Positions 18,601-25,832 of a DNA stretch of 64,000 nt are shown piece after piece. Numbering within the stretch: position 1 is the stretch's first letter; every line of letters starts with the position of its first letter. The position numbers and the translations under genes are program-made. The DNA is taken from contig QQUF01000045.1 in the NCBI GenBank assembly GCA_008501735.1, positions 101,957-165,956 on the forward strand. Reading direction: 5' to 3'. The notes under the pieces were generated by a model. The model worked only from the letters and a program-made list of their open reading frames with translations, ran no database searches and was not told the DNA's origin. Source of the DNA: Calditrichota bacterium (GTDB lineage: Bacteria > CLD3).

Positions 18601-21600
18601 GAGATGCTTTTGTTGCAAAAATTAATCAAACAGGTTCAAACTTAGATTTCTCAACTTACGTTGGTGGCAATAATGACGATTACGGTTATGATCTAGGAAT
18701 TGACTCTGACGGAAATTCTTTTATCTCTGGTTACACTTACTCAGGTAATTTCCCCCTTTCTGCATCAACTTTCGATGCAACTTGGAACGGAAACAGAGAT
18801 GCTTTCTTTAGCAAACTCTCTCCAAATGGAGGTCATCTTTACTATTCTACTTATTTAGGTGGAAGTCAAATTGACCAAATTAATGGAGTTGTGATTGATA
18901 AAATTGGTGATGCAATTGTGAGTGGAACAACTTATTCACAAAACTACCCAGTTCAAGGCGGTTCTTTTGACATTACTTATAATGGACACAGTGAAGCATT
19001 TGCTAAGAAATTCAGTTTCCAACCTGATGCAGGTAATTTAACTCTTTCAAATCTTTCTGTAACTTACAATTATGGAAGTTGCCCAACTGATGCAATTTCA
19101 TTTAACGCTCAAGTTACTAATAATGGCTCAATTTCAGAAGATGGCTTAGTTGAATTAGATGTTGACGGAGATGGAACTTTCGATTTATCTCAATCTTTTT
19201 CTGGATTAAATGCAGGAAATTCCACAAATCTAATTTTCAATACAACTTCACCTGATACAACTGGACCTTTTACTCCTATTGCATTTGTAACTCTATTAAG
19301 TGGAAATGATTCAAACATAGCTGACAATTCGAATACTTCAACTTACGACCATACAAATAGTGCAAATGATATTGCAATTACATCTTTTGGTTGGAACTTT
19401 AATCCACAAGTTAATGATATTGCTGAATTAAGCGTTTTAATTTCAAATAAAACTTGTAATGATGCAATTGGAACATTAACAATTGATTGGTTTAATGATG
19501 GCTCTAATGTTGAGACAGTCCCTTATGGAACTTTAGAAGCACAAGAGACTGAAATTCTTTCATTTACTACTCCAATATTTGGAACGACTGGAAGTTTTAC
19601 ACTTGCACTAAATCTAGCTCTCACAAATGCTTCTGATGATGTATTAGGAAATAACATAGCAACTTTAGTTTACACTGTTGACCCAGCAGGAACAACTGCA
19701 AATTCTGATGAATACATCACTTACTTGGGTGCTGACTTTGACGACTTTGCTCACGCAATTGATGTTGATGACAATGGTTATGCTTATATTGGTGGAATGA
19801 CAAAATCTGCTCTTTTCCCAACAACACCTGGAGCTTATGATATTGTTAATAATGGTGGTGAAGCTTATATCTCTAAATTAGACTATTTTGGAAGTTCTTT
19901 AATTTTCTCAACTTTCTATGGTGGAACAGCACAAGAGATTGTAACTGATTTAGTGGTAAATGATACAAACGGTGAAATTCACATAATCGGAAACACGAAC
20001 TCAACTGATTTACCAACAACAGCTTTTGCAGGCGACCAAACTTACAATGGCGGCGGGGATGCCTTTGTTGCAAAATTTAATAATTATGGAAGCTCTTTAC
20101 TATACTCTACTTACTTAGGTGGAAACAGTATTGATGAAGGTTGGGGACTTACAGTTGATAATTCAGGAAATGCTCACGTAACAGGTAGCACTTGGTCAAA
20201 CACTTTCTCGGTTACTGGAACAGCCTATAAGTTAGCAACAAACAGTTCAGTTGACGCTTTCATCACTTCTTTAGATGGTAACGGAAATTTTGTTTACTCA
20301 ACTTACTTTGGTGGTTCAGCTGACGATTATGGAAGAGGAATTGATGTAGATGCAAGTGGAAATCTTTATGTTGGTGGGCACACTCATTCTTACAATTTTG
20401 AAGTAACTCCAAACGCTTTCCAAACTGAATACCAGCAACAAAGTGAAGCATTTGTAACAAAATTAGACCCTGCAACTAACACTTTACACTATTCTACTTT
20501 AATCGGCGGAAATCATAACGATTATGTCTGGAGAGTCGAACTTGTCAGTAATGACGAATTAGTAGTTGCTGGAAACACAGGCTCAACAATTTTTCCAACA
20601 ACTGAAGGAGCTGCTGACACAACTTACAACGGTTGGTACAGCGATGTTTTTGTTGCAAGATTAACTGCTGATGGAAGCAACTTAATTTACAACACTTACA
20701 TTGGTGGTGGAAAAAATGACCTTTGTTACGGAATGGACGTTGACACAGATGAAAATGTTTATGTTTCTGGTTATCACCTTTCAGGAGATTATCCAACAAC
20801 TACTGATGCTTTAGATGACACTTTCAACGGTGAAAGAGATATTTTCTTTACAAAGTTAAATTCAACAGGAAGTGCAGTTCTTTACTCTACTTACATTGGA
20901 ACTGAAAAAGATGAACAATCTTGGGCATTAGCTGTTGACCAAACTGGAGCTGCTTACATTGCTGGTGAAGCAACAACTGGAATTCCAACAACTCTTGGAG
21001 CTTACCAACAAACTTGGAATGGTTACAAAGATTCTTTTGTAGCAAAATTCGATTTCCAAGACTCTCAAGACTTAGAGGTTACTTTAGTAAATATAACTTC
21101 TCCATCTTTCAACTGTCCAACTGAAACAATTACTGTTGACGTTACTGTTACTAATCTTGGTGGTTTCCCAGAAGACGGAATTCTTTCTGTTGACACTGAC
21201 GGAAATGGTTCTTTCGATAAGAAACAAACTTTTACAAACTTGAGTGGAAGTCAAATTTTTAGCTTTTCAGGTGTTTCCCCTTCTCCAGCCTCAACTGGTT
21301 TTAAAACAGTAACTGCGACTGTTACTCCTTTAACTGGCAAAGACCCAAATGCTGGAAATAACACTGGAACCGATACTTTCCAACACGACACAGCTAACAA
21401 TGACATTGCAATCACTTCAATTTCTTTCCAAAATTCTCCACTCGTTGCAGTAAAATCTAAACTTGACGTTACTATCACAAATTTAGAATGTAACGATGCA
21501 AGTGGAACTTTGACAATTGATTGGTTCGATGACGGAACTCAAATTACTACTTTGCCTTTTGGTCCAATTACTTCTGTTGATGATACAACAATCACTTTTA

Positions 21601-22643
21601 ACTCTCCTGTTTGGGGAAGTGCTGGAAATTTCACTTTAAATGCTGTTGCAAACCTTACAAGTGCAGTTGACTTAAACTTAGCTAATAACGATGTTGATGC
21701 AAACTTCTCTGTAACTTTTGCTTCTGGTGATTTGATTGCTGGCGATTCTTTTGAATCAGCTGCTGGAAACTGGAACATTTCAAATTCTGACCAAACAGTT
21801 GGTTGGGCAAATGCTTCAACTCCAAAGAATGTTCTTGGAGTTACAATTCCTTCAAGCGGAAATGGTTACTTGAAATATTCAAATGGTTCAAACTACGACA
21901 GTCAAAACAACACTGCAAACAACGGAACTGCGACTTCAAACTTTACTGTTGATTTAACCAACTTATCTGACCCACACTTAGTCTTTGATTATGTTTACGA
22001 GACTGAGACAAGTGCAAATTCTTACGACCAAAGATGGGTTGAAGTAAGTAATGATGATTTTGCAACTACTGTTCACAGTGAACAATTAACAAACGACTTG
22101 ATGGGAATTTGGAACAAAAGATTTATCCAACTTGACCCAACTTGGGGAACTGTTAAAGTTAGATTCAAATTTGACACAGTTGACGGAGCTTCAAATAATT
22201 TTGCAGGTTGGTTCATTGACGATTTAGGCATTTATTCTGTAACTTGTCCAGACCCACAACAACCTGTAGTAATTACTGAAATCAAGCAAAGTGGCGATAA
22301 CATTCGACTTTCTTGGACTGAATCTCCACAAGCTGACAATTACAGAGTTTACTTTGACACAGTTTTGAACGGACAAATTAACTTCGTAGATGTTGGAACT
22401 AATTTAACTTGGACTCACATTGACGCTTTAGCTAACAACACAAATTACTACTACTCTGTTGTTGCATCTTGTGGAACTAACTTGAGTTCACCAATCACTT
22501 CGACAACAACTAAAGGAAGTTCTAAAACTTTCAAAGCTAAGACTAAAGAATCTGTAAAAATCTTTGACTCGTCATTACAAGAAACGACTCAAAGTAGAAC
22601 TAAGCAAAGCAAAAGTGCTCAGAGAAACAGAGTCAATAAATAA
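15618..22643 (+). CDS. Giant secreted protein with repeated CARDB pairs and two SBBP beta-propellers
   Basis: 2341 residues; signal peptide MKKIKLMLTCLVVFFTISSSFGQ; start supported by GAGGT 8 bp upstream. Residues about 24-680 hold CARDB-like Ig domains. Seven SBBP-type repeats (S/A-T-Y-L-G-G then D-A-F-V-x-K) span about 681-1135, and another seven span 1362-1815, each fitting a seven-bladed propeller. A CARDB pair precedes each propeller and a third follows. The first member of each pair carries an acidic DVDGDG or DTDGNG loop and the second a TIDWF motif, so one unit of about 681 residues is repeated about 2.5 times. Residues 2037-2209 resemble a MAM or jelly-roll domain and 2213-2295 an FN3 domain. 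The basic C-terminal tail is not a T9SS domain. Probably a surface adhesion or matrix protein (inference). A terminator follows 28 bp after the stop. Confidence 0.8.
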   Translation: MKKIKLMLTCLVVFFTISSSFGQNIGISSVTLDKFTYDPNETMNVSITVINNELTPQSFDLDFNNDGVTGTFASETQTASSTVTYNYSLSAVSPVSSTPKSLLVTVSTSGAIGVDTYFHTAELKIDSLIFSGNNNAVCAGQQINTILVFVFNSGSEFVENASNALGTATINVNGIDYSSLQTNLVPGTNVFVINNAIAPPTTSSTPFNVAGSVTLDNDTEFNTADNTNNLALNFGYKLVLDNVVVTPDPSNAGDPIDFLITLKNIGGTTSLSLGPVFVNNNGTNTTLLNYGAIAPDGLTTLTISDVSNGTNPLTAPVPFDVIFRPSICTAINDTVSGNTYNNQADLEVLSTTVTSATPNCPGSAMTVDVQVRNNGGVNADGDVQLFSSDPTLTQSFTGLTPGDTTTIAFNTTSYNSGGSAPFSITVANNLTATATLTSGTEGNTANNSASTSYYHKANFRVDALSVNKFTNCPNDPMSFDAIVANVGGTTGNGTVFVDVDGDGSNDASATFTGLAPNNVTIVTVNAFSPSVYNPSPAVFTAKSSALVTSDTDCGFNLNTITPATANHEHNAYINEVQITGVNFTTNPEVGNQTTLEVTLYNNGCNPALGFLNVDWFSANVCESNVNFGPIPFEGSQTIFINDPNFAYNESYILEVVANLTSGADEVTGNNAAALGYTVNSGILPTFSTFLGSIWDDFGTKVAVDKWGYSYVGGKTSSTAFPVTSGAYDNNNTGGEAFLSKLETKGDALCYSTYLGGSSYDEIRGVTVDQFGNAYVGGHTASNDFPTTLTSLSQTYNNAGDLFVTKFNTYGSALLYSTYLGGNSIEQLDDISVNTSGNATVTGFTDSNDLLVTGGAFQTSTNGNTDGFVFKFDSIGDAVFGTYFGTTNDDFGSSVFVEDSSGDVYVGGHTFAHDFPISAGALQDEYNELGDGLALKFNDSGTSLLYATYLGGSFNDHIWGIQVDANGNLFAGGMTEATDFPTTPTAYDTTYNGGVRDAFVAKINQTGSNLDFSTYVGGNNDDYGYDLGIDSDGNSFISGYTYSGNFPLSASTFDATWNGNRDAFFSKLSPNGGHLYYSTYLGGSQIDQINGVVIDKIGDAIVSGTTYSQNYPVQGGSFDITYNGHSEAFAKKFSFQPDAGNLTLSNLSVTYNYGSCPTDAISFNAQVTNNGSISEDGLVELDVDGDGTFDLSQSFSGLNAGNSTNLIFNTTSPDTTGPFTPIAFVTLLSGNDSNIADNSNTSTYDHTNSANDIAITSFGWNFNPQVNDIAELSVLISNKTCNDAIGTLTIDWFNDGSNVETVPYGTLEAQETEILSFTTPIFGTTGSFTLALNLALTNASDDVLGNNIATLVYTVDPAGTTANSDEYITYLGADFDDFAHAIDVDDNGYAYIGGMTKSALFPTTPGAYDIVNNGGEAYISKLDYFGSSLIFSTFYGGTAQEIVTDLVVNDTNGEIHIIGNTNSTDLPTTAFAGDQTYNGGGDAFVAKFNNYGSSLLYSTYLGGNSIDEGWGLTVDNSGNAHVTGSTWSNTFSVTGTAYKLATNSSVDAFITSLDGNGNFVYSTYFGGSADDYGRGIDVDASGNLYVGGHTHSYNFEVTPNAFQTEYQQQSEAFVTKLDPATNTLHYSTLIGGNHNDYVWRVELVSNDELVVAGNTGSTIFPTTEGAADTTYNGWYSDVFVARLTADGSNLIYNTYIGGGKNDLCYGMDVDTDENVYVSGYHLSGDYPTTTDALDDTFNGERDIFFTKLNSTGSAVLYSTYIGTEKDEQSWALAVDQTGAAYIAGEATTGIPTTLGAYQQTWNGYKDSFVAKFDFQDSQDLEVTLVNITSPSFNCPTETITVDVTVTNLGGFPEDGILSVDTDGNGSFDKKQTFTNLSGSQIFSFSGVSPSPASTGFKTVTATVTPLTGKDPNAGNNTGTDTFQHDTANNDIAITSISFQNSPLVAVKSKLDVTITNLECNDASGTLTIDWFDDGTQITTLPFGPITSVDDTTITFNSPVWGSAGNFTLNAVANLTSAVDLNLANNDVDANFSVTFASGDLIAGDSFESAAGNWNISNSDQTVGWANASTPKNVLGVTIPSSGNGYLKYSNGSNYDSQNNTANNGTATSNFTVDLTNLSDPHLVFDYVYETETSANSYDQRWVEVSNDDFATTVHSEQLTNDLMGIWNKRFIQLDPTWGTVKVRFKFDTVDGASNNFAGWFIDDLGIYSVTCPDPQQPVVITEIKQSGDNIRLSWTESPQADNYRVYFDTVLNGQINFVDVGTNLTWTHIDALANNTNYYYSVVASCGTNLSSPITSTTTKGSSKTFKAKTKESVKIFDSSLQETTQSRTKQSKSAQRNRVNK

Positions 22644-22671
22644 AACTTAAATTTTTACAACCTCATTTTAA

Positions 22672-22700
22672 AAGCCTCGATTTTGTCGGGGCTTTTTTTG
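22672..22700 (+). terminator. Rho-independent terminator after giant propeller gene
   Basis: An 8-pair stem with one G-U (AGCCTCGA / TCGGGGCT) and a TTTTG loop runs into a seven-base T-run. Confidence 0.85.
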
Positions 22701-22985
22701 TTTTAAAGAGAATAATTTTTTCGTTACTTTATTTTTTTAAAGCGTAGTTCATTTACATTGGCTCATTTTGTTCCATTTTAGATACACTTTCCCCCACAAA
22801 TCACTGTATTCCAAAGAGTTAAAGACTAAAAAAATTTTAAAAAAATCTTCTCAAAGAACAAAATTAAATTTTTATTTGAGCCATAACAATTTCACAAATC
22901 ACTGTTTTAATTCAGCTTATCAAAACTCAATTAATTGGCATAATTTTTTATTCACTAAAAACAAAACAATCTAACAAGAAGGAAA
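22701..22985. other. Gene-free leader region before DUF3078 gene
   Basis: The whole 22644-22985 gap is 342 bp; after the terminator it holds no credible gene. The track ORF at 22768 has no recognisable product, codon pattern or ribosome site. The only structure I see is the exact 13 bp direct repeat CACAAATCACTGT at 22795-22807 and 22893-22905, 98 bp apart, and a weak inverted pair TGGCTCA / TGAGCCA around 22759 and 22878. The gap should hold the promoter of the DUF3078 gene. Confidence 0.4.
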
Positions 22986-23879
22986 ATGAAAATGAAAAAA
23001 CTGATTCTAACAGGAGTTTTTTCTTCCATTGTGCTTGTCGGTTCTTTAGCCGCTCAAGAACAAAAACCAAATTGGAAAACAGGCGGAAGCTACGGTGCAA
23101 ACTTTAGCCAAGTTGGACTAAAAGATTGGTCTGGCGGAGGCGAAAGTTCAATGTCACTTTCTTTATTCACTGACTACTTTGCAAATTACAGAAAAGGCAA
23201 ATACAGTTGGGATAATGAACTGGAACTTGCTTATGGTTTGACAAAACAAGGAGATGAAAAAAACTCCGTTCGTAAATCTGATGACAAAATTGCTTTTACA
23301 ACAAAAGCAGGACGTGATTTTGTTGAGTTTTGGCAATACACTGCTCTTGCAGAATTCAAGACTCAATTCGCAAAAGGTTACAAATATGACGTTGACTCTG
23401 ATGGAGATGGAGTAGCAGATATTGACAAAGTTCAGTCGTCAGAATTTTTAGCACCTGCTTATTTAACAGTTGCACTTGGTATTGAGTACAAACCAAACGA
23501 TAACTTTTTTGTATTTATCTCACCACTTTCAAGTAAGTCAACTTTTGTTCTTGACGATAAACTTTCTGATGCTGGAGCTTACGGAGTTAATCCTGGCGAC
23601 AGTAGAAGAAGCGAAGTTGGTGCGTATTTAAATGCAATGTACAAAAGAGCTTTAATGGAAAATGTAAAATTTCAGACAAAGCTAAACTTGTTCAACAATT
23701 ACAAAGATCCATTTCTTGACATTAGTTGGCAAACACAACTTTTGATGAAAGTGAATGAGTACATTTCTGCAAGTTTTTCAACTCATCTAATTTATGACGA
23801 TGATATTAAGGACAAAGATGGAGATACGGCTTTACAATTCAAAGAAGTTTTAGCAGTCGGAATCCTCTACAATTTTTAG
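22986..23879 (+). CDS. DUF3078-like outer membrane barrel protein
   Basis: 297 residues. Two in-frame starts (22986 and 22992) are possible; AGAAGG is 3 bp from the first and 9 bp from the second, so 22992 may be the true one. The signal peptide ends in GSLAAQ. The mature start PNWKTGGSYGANFSQVGLKDW, then SWDNELELAYGLTKQ, matches DUF3078, a Bacteroidota family predicted to be outer membrane barrels. It ends in phenylalanine (VGILYNF). A DVDSDGDG loop near residue 133 looks calcium-binding. Function is unknown. It is closed by its own terminator. Confidence 0.75.
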   Translation: MKMKKLILTGVFSSIVLVGSLAAQEQKPNWKTGGSYGANFSQVGLKDWSGGGESSMSLSLFTDYFANYRKGKYSWDNELELAYGLTKQGDEKNSVRKSDDKIAFTTKAGRDFVEFWQYTALAEFKTQFAKGYKYDVDSDGDGVADIDKVQSSEFLAPAYLTVALGIEYKPNDNFFVFISPLSSKSTFVLDDKLSDAGAYGVNPGDSRRSEVGAYLNAMYKRALMENVKFQTKLNLFNNYKDPFLDISWQTQLLMKVNEYISASFSTHLIYDDDIKDKDGDTALQFKEVLAVGILYNF

Positions 23880-23924
23880 AAAAAGAATACTTTAATTGAT
23901 CTTTAGTAGGAGTTTATTAAAGTT

Positions 23925-23962
23925 GCCTGTGTGGTTAATTTTGCGACACAGGCTCTCTTTTT
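23925..23962 (+). terminator. Terminator between DUF3078 and first MscS gene
   Basis: An 8 bp perfect stem GCCTGTGT / ACACAGGC with a 13-base loop is followed by TCTCTTTTT, 45 bp after the stop. Confidence 0.75.
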
Positions 23963-23987
23963 AACAAATTAATTTTTTAGGAAAAAA

Positions 23988-24809
23988 ATGGATAATATTA
24001 ACTCAATAATGGAAACCGTAACAAATTTAGCAATCGAGTACGGTACAAATGTGCTTTTAGCAATTATTACCTTAATTATTGGTCTTTGGATCATTAAAAA
24101 AATTGTCAAAGTTTTAGAGAAAGTAATGCAGAAAAATAGCATTGAAATTACTCTTCAAAAATTTGCAATTAGCTTACTCGGAATAAGTTTAAAGGTTCTC
24201 TTACTTATTAGTATTGCCTCAACACTTGGAGTTGAAACAACTTCATTTATGGCAATTATTGGAGCAGCAGGTTTGGCTGTTGGTTTAGCTTTGCAAGGAA
24301 GTCTATCAAACTTTGCAGGTGGAGCTTTAATCTTAATTTTCAAACCGTTCAAAGTCGGAGATTTTATTAAAGCTCAAGGTTATGCAGGGGTTGTAAAGGA
24401 AATACAAATTTTCAATACAATTTTAACAACACCTGATAACCAGAGAGTAATTATTCCAAATGGTCCTATTTCAAATGGTGCAATTACAAATGTAAGTGCT
24501 GAAGATAAAAGAAGAGTTGATATGGTTTTTGGAATCGGTTATGGAGACGACATAAAAGCCGCAAAAGAAATTTTGAAAAATATGCTCGAAAAAGACGACA
24601 GAGTTTTAAAAGAACCAAATTACCAAATTGTGGTTTCAACCTTAAACGAAAGTTCAGTTGACATAACTGTAAGAGCTTGGTGTGAAAAAGCAAACTATTG
24701 GGGAATTTTCTTCGATATGCACGAAAATGTAAAATACGAATTCGATGCTAACAACATCTCAATTCCTTTCCCACAAAGAGATATTCACGTTTTTAATCAC
24801 AATGAATAA
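23988..24809 (+). CDS. Small-conductance mechanosensitive channel, MscS family
   Basis: 273 residues, the size of E. coli MscS. Three membrane segments: about 15-37, 58-80 and the pore-lining TM3 near 85-112 (AAGLAVGLALQGSLSNFAGG), in which small residues alternate as in MscS. The cytoplasmic beta and alpha/beta domains follow (FKVGDFIKAQGYAG, then VIIPNGPISNGAI, then VFGIGYGDDI). The channel opens on membrane tension during hypo-osmotic shock and releases solutes. A close paralogue lies 147 bp downstream, separated by a terminator, so the two are separate transcription units. AGGA precedes the start by 6 bp. Confidence 0.9.
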   Translation: MDNINSIMETVTNLAIEYGTNVLLAIITLIIGLWIIKKIVKVLEKVMQKNSIEITLQKFAISLLGISLKVLLLISIASTLGVETTSFMAIIGAAGLAVGLALQGSLSNFAGGALILIFKPFKVGDFIKAQGYAGVVKEIQIFNTILTTPDNQRVIIPNGPISNGAITNVSAEDKRRVDMVFGIGYGDDIKAAKEILKNMLEKDDRVLKEPNYQIVVSTLNESSVDITVRAWCEKANYWGIFFDMHENVKYEFDANNISIPFPQRDIHVFNHNE

Positions 24810-24833
24810 GTTTTAGCATTTAGCTAATAGATT

Positions 24834-24898
24834 TGCACGACTTTAATTTTATTGGTTTAAGATTGTTTCTCCAATAAATTAGTCGTGCATTTTTTTTA
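24834..24898 (+). terminator. Long-stem terminator between tandem MscS genes
   Basis: Arms GCACGACT and AGTCGTGC are extended inward by TTTTATTGG / CCAATAAA around a long loop, and are followed by eight T residues. Confidence 0.8.
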
Positions 24899-24956
24899 TC
24901 AATTAGTTTAGTTCTAAAGTATTTTTTAATCATTAATTTAATTTTAAGGTGAAGAA

Positions 24957-25772
24957 ATGAATGACTTTTCAGAAATCATTTCGACTGTACAAGGCTATGT
25001 AATTCAGTATGGTTCAAAAGTCTTACTTGCAGTTCTTACATTAATTATAGGTCTTTGGGTTATTAGTAAATTAACTAAAGGTGTGGAAACCGTCTTTAAT
25101 AAGAACAAGTTCGATGAAACACTGCAAAAGTTTCTTGTAAATTTGGTCAATATTGCTCTGAAAGCTATGCTTTTAGTGAGTATCGCTTCGATGATTGGTA
25201 TTGAAACAACTTCATTTGTAGCAATTATTGGTGCTGCTGGATTGGCTATCGGTTTAGCTTTGCAAGGAAGTTTATCAAATTTCGCAGGTGGAGTTTTAGT
25301 TTTGATTTTCAAACCTTACAAAGTCGGAGATTTAATTGATGCTCAAGGATTTCTTGGAAAAGTTAAAGAAATTCAAATATTTAACACAATTATCAACACA
25401 CCTCAGAATAGGTTAGTCATCATTCCAAACGGATTAATTTCAAATGGTTGTATCACAAATATGTCTGCAGAAGAACACATCAGAATTGATTTGACTTTCG
25501 GAGTTGGTTATGGTGATGATATTACAAAAGTAAAAAGTGTTCTCGAAGAAGTAGTAAAAAGTGATTCAAGAATCCAAAAAGACCCTGCTCCAGTAATTGC
25601 AGTTAAAGAGCATGGTGCAAGTTCAGTAAATTTTGCATGTAATGTTTGGGCTAAACCAGCAGACTATTGGGGAGTTTATTTTTATATGCACGAAAAGGTC
25701 AAAATCGAATTCGATAAAGAAGGAATCTCAATTCCATTCCCACAACGCGATGTTCATATGATTAATTCATAA
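24957..25772 (+). CDS. Second MscS family mechanosensitive channel
   Basis: 271 residues, aligned with the preceding gene over its whole length; roughly half or more of the residues look identical. TM3 is AAGLAIGLALQGSLSNFAGG, and the cytoplasmic domain keeps FKPYKVGDLIDAQGFLG and VIIPNGLISNG. Differences cluster in the N-terminal helix and the C-terminal domain, as expected for duplicates tuned to other gating thresholds or ions (inference). It has its own leader with the ribosome site AAGGTGAAG. It converges on parE across a palindromic element. Confidence 0.9.
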   Translation: MNDFSEIISTVQGYVIQYGSKVLLAVLTLIIGLWVISKLTKGVETVFNKNKFDETLQKFLVNLVNIALKAMLLVSIASMIGIETTSFVAIIGAAGLAIGLALQGSLSNFAGGVLVLIFKPYKVGDLIDAQGFLGKVKEIQIFNTIINTPQNRLVIIPNGLISNGCITNMSAEEHIRIDLTFGVGYGDDITKVKSVLEEVVKSDSRIQKDPAPVIAVKEHGASSVNFACNVWAKPADYWGVYFYMHEKVKIEFDKEGISIPFPQRDVHMINS

Positions 25773-25784
25773 AATTAGAATTTT

Positions 25785-25830
25785 GTAGGGAACAAAAAAT
25801 TCATAGGGAACAATAATTATTGTTCCCTAC
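25785..25830. terminator. Palindromic element, probable bidirectional terminator (mscS / parE)
   Basis: A perfect 26 bp palindrome at 25804-25829 has arms TAGGGAACAATAA and TTATTGTTCCCTA. An extra direct copy of its left end, GTAGGGAACAA, starts at 25785 and could pair instead with GTTCCCTAC. It lies between two convergent stop codons. A near copy lies at 59816. Confidence 0.65.
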
Positions 25831-25832
25831 TT

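Noticed and set aside
17658-21060. Regular repeats that might be taken for a CRISPR or satellite array
   Set aside because: The repeats are degenerate at DNA level, in frame, and encode SBBP propeller blades.
22768-22974. 68-codon ORF in the gap before the DUF3078 gene
   Set aside because: It has no ribosome site, AT-rich random-like composition and no recognisable protein; it lies in the leader region.
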